Part shown: positions 56,512 through 64,000 of the stretch, one piece after another
Layout: each line of letters starts with the position of its first letter
How positions within the stretch are numbered: the first letter of the stretch is position 1
NCBI GenBank assembly: GCA_964019165.1
Contig: OZ025287.1
Span: forward strand, 1,411,102-1,475,101
DNA from: Mastigias papua
Lineage: Eukaryota; Cnidaria; Scyphozoa; Rhizostomeae; Mastigiidae
DNA: 64,000 nt
Direction of reading: 5' to 3'
Notes under the pieces: generated by a model
Told to the model about the DNA's origin: nothing
Database searches by the model: none
What the model saw: only the letters and a program-made list of their open reading frames with translations
Translations under genes and position numbers: made by a program

Positions 56512-56873
56512 GTTGTCCCACGTATATCTACGTAGGTCGAATAGCAAAGTAAAAGAATTCATCACGCATATTCACTTTCATCTCAATCTTTACTCGTGCC
56601 AACAAAAGGCTGACGATATACCAATTATTGGTATTTCTTGTGTGCTTCTAATGTTGTCACCAACTTGAACCTTTTTAGTGTACCATAGCTAAGCAAGTAC
56701 AAATTATAGTAACAAGTTTAAGAATATTCAGATGAAAGTATGTTGTTATGATTATAAATGTGCTTAATGTGTCTTGTATGGTATAACAGATGAATACGCA
56801 AATCGAAACGTTTTAAAAAGCTGAAGTTTTTTCTTGACTTGAGGGATTGTGGTGCTTTTGAGTGTGTGTATAC

Positions 56874-56979
<106 letters not shown>

Positions 56980-57027
56980 TGAAAATAGGTTAATGAGCCT
57001 AATTATGCAAAGAATACTTTTCTAGAA

Positions 57028-60000
57028 ATGGTGAATGCAGAAATGGATAACGGTGATTTAAAGACTTTTAGAGAGACTGTCAAGCAGAGTTCCAAAAGGT
57101 ATCATCTTGATGGAAGAAGTAAAGCTGACGACTGTATCAGCGATTATAATCCCCCAATCAAAATGGGAAAGTCTAATAGTTTGCCAATCACACCACAGAA
57201 GTCTGCAGCTGCTATGGAGGATCCCTTGACACCGACTGCAAATTTAAAGATGCTTGTATCTGCAGCAGTTAGGATAGAAGATGAAGTTGGTCAACAAACA
57301 AGAGAACTGTTCCAAGATGATGAAGATGATTATTTTTTAGAGGATAGTTGCAGTACAGTGTCAGACTCAGTTGATGAGAAGCAGGATGATCCTATCATGG
57401 GACATGGTAGAAAGCCACCTTGTGACAGTTTTAGCAATAGTAGGAAGTTGAAATCTCTTGGACTCTTGTGCAAGAAGTAAGTTGCTCATTCTCCTAAGTT
57501 TCACTGATTTTGGCTTTAGCATCATTTATGTTTTTCAGGGGATCTTTTACTCCATGCCAAAATTTCAGCATTGGCAGTTATTGCAATTGTGTGTGTGTGT
57601 GTTTGTATTTGTATTTCTATTTGTATGTGTGCAGCTAGCTATACACTTGGCATCATTTGTAATGTTCTTCACCCTTTAAAGCATTTTAAGTCAAATAAAC
57701 ATTATTTTCTGTCAACTTCTTAGGTTTTTAAGCAAGTACCCTGATGGATCAGAAGGTGCTGTAATCAATTTACATGAAGTTGCAAAGGAGTTGAGTGAGT
57801 GGAATCTCTTGTTGATTGCTTGTCATGTGTCTATTATCTAGTAATGTGAGTGTGACAATATTATATGTTATGGATAGTTAGTTACCAGACTACTTATTAG
57901 GTTTATCCATGTTGTGTTGGCCTAAATGATATGATTGTGATCTGTTATAATACTGCTTGTCTATCTTCACACTCAAGCATGATTGAAGCAGTGAGAGCCA
58001 AGTTTTGTCTGAACTGTGAAAGATGGTGCAAAATTTCTATAGTTTCTTAACTCATTCCTTGTAGTTCTAAAAGTTTCTTAAATTTTAGGATGTCTAGTAC
58101 AATACTAGGTTTCTTATAAGCCTTCTTATAGAACAACCATTTACCATATATGACCATTTACTCAGTATTATATACAACAAATGCTTGGCATTGGCCTTCC
58201 CACATTGAATTAATTGGGTTAATCACAGTTTATATCTAAAATTTAAAGTTATTAGATTCTACTTACAAGTGTGTTTTCACTAAGGCAACACATGAGAAAT
58301 GGAGTGTGTCTAAAGCAGATATTCTGTTGCAGAAGTGGAAAGAAGAAGAATATATGACATTGTAAATGTTCTTGAGAGCCTTGAGTATGTGACAAAAAAG
58401 GGCAAGAACACCTATACCTGGCATGGCTCTTGTAGGCTTCTTCCAACTCTAAGGAAACTTAAGGTATCTTCTTACTTTTGAATCTTGTTTATTTCAGTTT
58501 CCATTGATCTCTAGGGCTATTTCATTTTAGTTTTAGTATCATCTAGCTTCAGGTATGTCCATTTTTGCTAAAGCAGATTTTGACTCTACTATTCAGGGCC
58601 TTGCTGCAATGATTTATGGTGACTTGGCAGATGATTTTCAAAGCAAGCAGAGCTCTGAACAAGTTGGAGTAAGCTCCCCAGATGTATGTAGCTATTTTGT
58701 TTTAAGCTAATTGATTTTTTGTCTTGTTGAAGTTTTGTTGGCTCCTGTTGACTGCTTCTACTTGATTTATATACTGATTGTTCATGAAAAGTAGAAACAT
58801 TCTGGTACAGACTAATAGTACTTTTTTGTTCATTATGAAGTTTCATATTGTGATACATTCTTCACCCCTGGTTGTTGCAACTTCTTGCTACAAGAGGTAT
58901 CCCTGTAAACCATATTACCCTCTCTGTATTGATCCTCAGAATGCCTCTACAGTTCACCCTGAGCATGAAATCAAAGTCGATGAAGATGAAGATCAAGAGC
59001 TTAGTTCTCCAAAGACTAAGCAAGGTAAGATGTTGTCTCATTAGCATGGAATATTGTATGTGGTCAAATACTTGTGTTGTGTAGCTTTGCTATTTTGTGC
59101 AAGGCATTTTGTGTGCATTTAGTTTGTTTCATTAATGGTGGAATTTGCTTCTAATTTAGATGAAAGTATTTGCAGAAGAAGAAATAAGTCATTAGGGATT
59201 TTCTGCCAAAAGTTGATCATGCTGTTCATGGTTTCAAAGGTCAGGATAAATTGCAATTTTATAATTCAAGTGTTCTTGAGAAAATTACATATTGTTTTGT
59301 TTGAGACCTGTTATTTCCAAGAAGTGTGAATTCACTCATTTCCCTTTTTAAGAGCCACATTATTGCCCTGGACGAAGCTGCAAAGGAAGTTATTGAAGTG
59401 GATGAAGTAAGGACGGAGAGGAATAACAAGAGTGAGTTTGTTTACTTCTGTGCAACTGAAAATGTATCTGAAAAGCAATTTTAAGGTGTGTAACCCTGTA
59501 TACCCTGGTGTAAAGCAGAGGTACATACCACTACACGGTTTTTTTGTAAGAAAATTGGATGATCGGCACCCAGTATCAAACGTTTTTTAATTGGTTTGTT
59601 ATGTTTGGGACCGAAAATGGCCTTATTGTTTGGAAGTAGGACATTCTGGATTGATATATACGCTGATGGTCACGAAAAATGCCCAAGCAATATAAAAATC
59701 AAATGCTACAATCTTTTCCAAACAAAATCAAACAAATAAAGACTTGGAACAACTGTTAACAGAAGAATTTGCCATGTGTAGTATATATTGTAGTTTCTTA
59801 ACTTTTCTTGAGCATAGTACTATAATTTCTTAATTTTTAGCCGGCCTAGTACTAGTTTCTTATAAAATAAACCGTATACACTATCGTGTTGTTGATTAAT
59901 TGATTGGTTCAATGATAAGGTGTTTAACAGAATAATAGAGCTTTAGTCAATCTATATATTTAGTTGGCGATGGTCTCTGGGCAAATGGAACTTTAAATGA

Positions 60001-63000
60001 TTGATCAAGTTATACAAAGTGGGATCCTTAATTCACCTTATCGTGTAAACTTGACTGATTACAATGCCCTGTTCATTTAGTTTCATTTTCATATGATGTA
60101 AGGGGGGATACCCTCTATTGTAGCTGGTTTACCAGGATCCTCCATTTTAACTACGTTACAATCATAAGACAATAGTAGATTTGCATTAAATGAAATATTG
60201 AAATTCACTAAAGCTATTTGATGAATAGATAGAATAAGTAGAGAGCCTGATTCATATATTTTTGGCAACGTGTAAATTCACTGTATATCGTGCACAGGCG
60301 GATGCAGAGTTTGGTTTTGGGTGGGTCCATTTCGGAAAAAATATTGTGGGAGGGGAATTTTTCATAGCCACACCCATTTCTTAAACTTTTGTAGTGTTAT
60401 GTAGAGTGCTCAATTCATTTCTTATTTATTTTCGTGTCTGATTCGTGTGGCATGTCTCTGTAAAAAATTTTTGCGATACGAAAGATTACCGTTTTTGGGG
60501 GGCCATAGTTCCCCGGTCTCCCCCCTTAGATCCGCACTTAATATGTTGCACAGTACCTTCTTAAACAATGCAGTCTTGTTGCTACTTCGGGCAACGCCTT
60601 CACTTTCTCGTACACCAGTCTTATTTCACATTCCTCTCACCAGCCAAAGTCCGACGCCTTTATGACATCGCCAATATTTTGAGTAGTATGGGATTGATCG
60701 AGAAAACTCCAACATACTTTGGATCGAGAAAAGCAGCATTTAAATGGGTTGGTGTAGAGTTGGACAGTTTGGAACCGGACACAGGTGTGTATTTATATGC
60801 TCTCTCTGCTAAAAGGGAAATTTACAAGACACTATTTACCAGTAGTTTGTGTAGGCGTGGGTGAAAGAAAATCTTCCAGGACCACACCTATATCATATAA
60901 GAAAGGGTTGTTTGGTGTAATATAAATCCGTTCTCCTGCTCTTATTGCAGGAAAATTTCTTAACTGCGATAACCATTAATATACACCATATTTTTCATTA
61001 TCAAGGTCATTTTTTGAATTTTCAAAACCATTGCCTTAAAGCTTTCTGAATGTTCCTGATATTGGTCTTAAGTCGATAGGATTTCTCTCTTTACATCGTA
61101 GGCCATTGAGCAGTTTTGTTGTGTTCTTTCTAAGGGCTCTTAAATAGTTCTCTGACTTGGACTGTTGCCTTATGTGTTGTCTGACCTGTCTCTTTTTCAG
61201 AGGAATTTAACAGAGAGAACGAGTTTGTGACTACAAAACATTCGCTGTTTAGCCAACCATCTTCAGCTGATGCAAAAAGCAAGCAATGTAAGCACTTCAA
61301 TTCACGACCATTCATTTTGAAATCTTCTATTATCTTCTCATTAACAGATATCTGGTGCTTTACATGTTAATTGCCAAAACTGATATTAATAGAGAAGACC
61401 AGTAGGTTTAGTTGATGTAATCAATGTAAACGACACCACCTGGTCGTGTGTGGTGATAAAGAAATTCCAGCATGTGATCAAAATAGTACAGTATCTTTAT
61501 GGCTGTTCGATACTTGTAAAGGGGGTGCCCCTTCTCACAGTAGAAGTAGTTTTGTATGCACAGTTTTTATAAGAAATGTTTTTGGCCTAAACCTCTCTTA
61601 GTTCTTTCACGATTTCAGTATCCGAACTATGTTAAGACCTTACAAAGCAGTGGTTCCCAAACTTTTCTGTTTATTTACATAGCGGTCCCTTGCCACAATT
61701 ATTTCTTCGAATCAGGGTCCCCTGAGGCGATGATTATATTTTATGATAAACATACTTTCACTGAAATGAAATATCACAAGTTTGATACAGTTTATCAAGA
61801 CAAAGATTCGAACAGGCGACTACAACCTCTCGCGGTTTTCCCTAAGGCACTTCTCGGTCCCCTAAGGGACCGCAGTTCCCAGCCAGGGAACCATTATTAT
61901 AAAGAATATTCTTACTCTTATAAAGAGTTTGTCTAGCACAATAGTGTTTTACAGGCAGACAAACACTGCAGATACATAACTTTGGAATGCATAGATTAAC
62001 ACTGGAAGTAGATATGAATTAAGGCAAAGAGATAATGAGCTTGCATTCAACTTTGAATTTCAAATGTACGGGAACATATCGACTTTCTAAGATCTCAGAA
62101 ATCCAATATTGAACTTTCTTTACATTTTAGCAGTGGAATACCACTTTATTATGAAAAAGTATAATTTGGAAGTCAGGAAGCTTCTTTTAAAATACCCCTA
62201 TGTGCTTTGCTTTTCAAGGCTCTATTTCATCTCTGCGAAAGTTGGAGACAAGATCCTATTCAGCGAGTAATATCGAGATCAAGAAAAGACAGAAAATGCC
62301 GAGAACTAAATCGGCTGCTACTATTTTGAGTCGAAAACGACCCAGCACTGAAGGACTATCGGAGAAGGAAATGAAAAGTAATAGACTGGTAAATACTCAT
62401 GAGTCAGCCGTAAAGAGGTCAACAAACCATGGTTCAAAACTTGATGAGTCAGCTATCGATGAATCACCGTGCGTGAGTCACCCGATTATAGACGGCGGTG
62501 ACGTGGATGGCAACAGGAGTGCTGAAAACGTGACCGCTAGAATGGAATCACCCATAAGAAAAATCCGTATTGAGAGTAAGCATTTCATGTTCACTTCGTG
62601 TTTTCAAGTTTAAGGAGGGTAACCCTTCATCTTAAAGGCCCATTTTCACGTTATTCAGATTTCGCATGCGAACCCATTGCTCTCAGTCGATATACGAACG
62701 TTTTGCGATCTGCGATTTGCGAACTCTCAGATGCGAACGTGGACTGGGAACAATGAGTTTGCGAAATCCGAAAGCAAGTGGAAATGGTGCCTTAGTTAGT
62801 TTTCAAATGGCCCTCCGCGAAAGCCTTACACGCTACAACTTAACTTAACAGTTTAACAACTTAACAGAATGCAATGAAGCACTAATGAAGAACCAGAGAA
62901 AAAGTATCGTGTTTACAGTAGACAAAGACACTGAGGTAAAAAGCAAGCAATAGGTGAAAAAGCGAGATTAGAACAGAGCCATAGAAATAGAGGACTGTTT

Positions 63001-64000
63001 GGAATTGAGAATAGATGTATCCCTTTGTATCAGGACTTGCTAATTATGCAAAAATCATCAATGGAAGCAGATGACGTTTCTGTTTAACATGTTCCCTAAT
63101 GGAAGATGTGCTTTTATTAACACCCAGGTACCCATTTCAATGAACCTTTTTGGTTCATAGTTTTCGAACATTCATATTTTTCGAAAAGTTCCAGAAGCAC
63201 TCTTATTTTATCATAAATTATTGGATCATGCATGCATACAAACATACATATTTATGTACATTTTGTATTATATAAAGCAGGTTAAGTGTCTGGCAACTCT
63301 AATGAGCTGATGTGGACTTGCTATGACTGCTATAAATTAACTACTAAAACTAGTGATAAATGATCTATGTTGATAGTTATTGGGACGAACCGTTATAGTC
63401 TGATTCTATTAGGGTCCCGTTCTCATACTCTAATACATATATTACTACTACCCAGAAGAGGACAAAGGGAGCCAGCTTCTCTTTGAAAATAGAGGTGGAC
63501 TGAATCTCTGGGCCCTCCTCTTCTACAGCTCTTGTAATACAGAATGTTTAAAATTATTTTGTGGTGACGTTTTATTGATATTAACTTGATTGAAGTCTTT
63601 TTTATTGATGTTATGTTATTTTCCATTTCTAGACGAAGAAGTTAGCCCTAATGAGCGTTATTTTCGTGAAGAAGTTCGCAGATTACAGCAGAGGTTCCCT
63701 GAAAAAATGCAAAACACAGATGGACTTTTTCATCTTCTCAAAGCTGGGAATGAGCTGCAAGAAAGCTGCGGAGAAGAGAAGGGGAGAAGGTGCAATCTTC
63801 TCAAGAGAATCGGAGAAAGAAATGATTCTATTGTTCCTTCCAATCTTGACTCGACGAAAGTCGATGGTATCCTAGAAAGAGCTCCAACACCGAAGACGAC
63901 TGCTTCACTTACTGATAGGAATATATCCATGTCTTGCTTCAGAGTTATAATGGACCAGCTTAGAAGTAAAGAAGCATCGTCAGGCCCGAGACACGCATCC
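57028..64000 (+). CDS. E2F7/8: Atypical E2F transcription repressor (E2F7/8), 3' partial
   Basis: Eleven exons in agreeing phase: 57028-57476, 57724-57794, 58333-58463, 58597-58683, 58940-59024, 59160-59239, 59353-59431, 60644-60784, 61201-61287, 62219-62575, 63633-64000 (window end). 645 residues are visible. The N-terminus has [16 protein letters not shown] (65-80), conserved in E2F7/8. The first winged helix (about 141-205) reads [38 protein letters not shown]. The second (about 283-364) reads [40 protein letters not shown]. Two DNA-binding domains, and no dimerisation or marked box, define E2F7/8, which bind E2F sites without DP and repress S-phase genes in the nucleus. An AG precedes the ATG by two bases, so a non-coding first exon ending near 55973 is likely. 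Donor choice for exon 4 is open: GTAAGC at 58669 also keeps frame. Confidence 0.96.
57724..58463 (+). other. E2F7/8 DNA-binding domain 1 (core exons)
   Basis: Exons 57724-57794 and 58333-58463 join as [20 protein letters not shown], then [33 protein letters not shown] is the DNA-recognition helix signature, and the wing ends NTYTWHG. Confidence 0.93.
59160..60784 (+). other. E2F7/8 DNA-binding domain 2 (core exons)
   Basis: Exons 59160-59239, 59353-59431 and 60644-60784 join as [36 protein letters not shown] and [28 protein letters not shown] is the recognition helix. A 1.2-kb intron carrying a MITE (59534-59875) splits the domain. Confidence 0.93.
59534..59875. mobile_element. MITE related to family C in E2F7/8 intron
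   Basis: It starts after TA with CACGGTTTTTTTGTAAGAAA and ends TTTCTTATAAAATAAACCGT. TTTCTTAA occurs repeatedly near its right side. Another TTTCTTAA-rich fragment is at 58040-58135. Confidence 0.6.
61646..61905. mobile_element. hAT-like non-autonomous element
   Basis: It begins CAGTGGTTCCCAAACTTTTC and ends near CCAGGGAACCATTA. 'cggtccctt' occurs inverted as 'aagggaccg' inside. The CAGTGGTTCCCAA start is typical of hAT MITEs. The open frame at 61556-61936 runs through it and is not an E2F exon. Confidence 0.5.
62612..62810. repeat. Probable short repeat with ATGCGAAC/TTTGCGAA motifs
   Basis: It contains 'gcatgcgaaccca', 'gatctgcgatttgcgaa' and 'agatgcgaacg' in close order, framed by 'aaaggcccattttcac' and 'gtggaaatggtgcctta', which are roughly inverted. 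It lies in the last E2F7/8 intron visible. Confidence 0.4.

Noticed and set aside
56321..56668. 115-codon open frame with a hydrophobic stretch (FLTILILLFTALW)
   Set aside because: It overlaps the E2F-site region and has no recognisable family. It is more likely E2F7/8 first-intron or promoter DNA.

Overview
This is nuclear DNA from an animal, most likely an invertebrate. It is AT-rich and intron-dense, with GT-AG introns from 68 bp to over 7 kb, long microsatellites and many small inverted-repeat transposons. I could not settle the phylum. None of the real genes is a single open reading frame. They were assembled by joining short exons whose reading phases agree and whose joined products match known animal families.

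Layout. (1) 3,614-19,076 (+): a bHLH-PAS gene of the aryl hydrocarbon receptor (AHR) / AHR-repressor type. Its bHLH exon must lie left of the window. PAS-A is complete, PAS-B is not found, and the long tail carries an eh1-like co-repressor motif. (2) 24,762-25,060 (+): a possible two-exon small secreted basic protein, low confidence. (3) 31,757-39,964 (+): a nine-exon Qa-SNARE (syntaxin) whose tail is cysteine-rich, like syntaxin-11/19, rather than a standard membrane anchor. Its first exon is not identified. (4) 43,716-51,203 (-): a complete seven-exon 5-aminolevulinate synthase (464 residues) with a TATA box just upstream. It has a mitochondrial-type leader but neither the Cys-Pro heme-regulatory region nor the C-terminal extension of vertebrate enzymes. 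(5) 52,196-52,692 (+): the first two exons of a THAP-domain gene, read divergently from ALAS. A 1,480-bp Mutator-like element with ~255-bp inverted ends and a 10-bp target duplication follows it. (6) 57,028-64,000 (+): eleven exons of an atypical E2F (E2F7/8), with both winged-helix DNA-binding domains, running off the right edge. At least three good E2F sites lie upstream, which fits autoregulation.

The genes do not form one pathway. They cover xenobiotic or developmental transcription (AHR type), membrane fusion (syntaxin), heme synthesis (ALAS) and cell-cycle repression (E2F7/8, perhaps with THAP).

The most unusual feature of the non-coding DNA is a set of three MITE families (plus relatives) with the same outer end, CAC(G/A)C followed by a T-run and ATAAG, and TA target duplications. 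Each family differs in the next few bases and carries many internal copies of its own variant. There are also a 67-bp near-perfect hairpin, tRNA-like SINE copies (one inside an inverted repeat), relics of LINE 3' ends, and several minisatellites.
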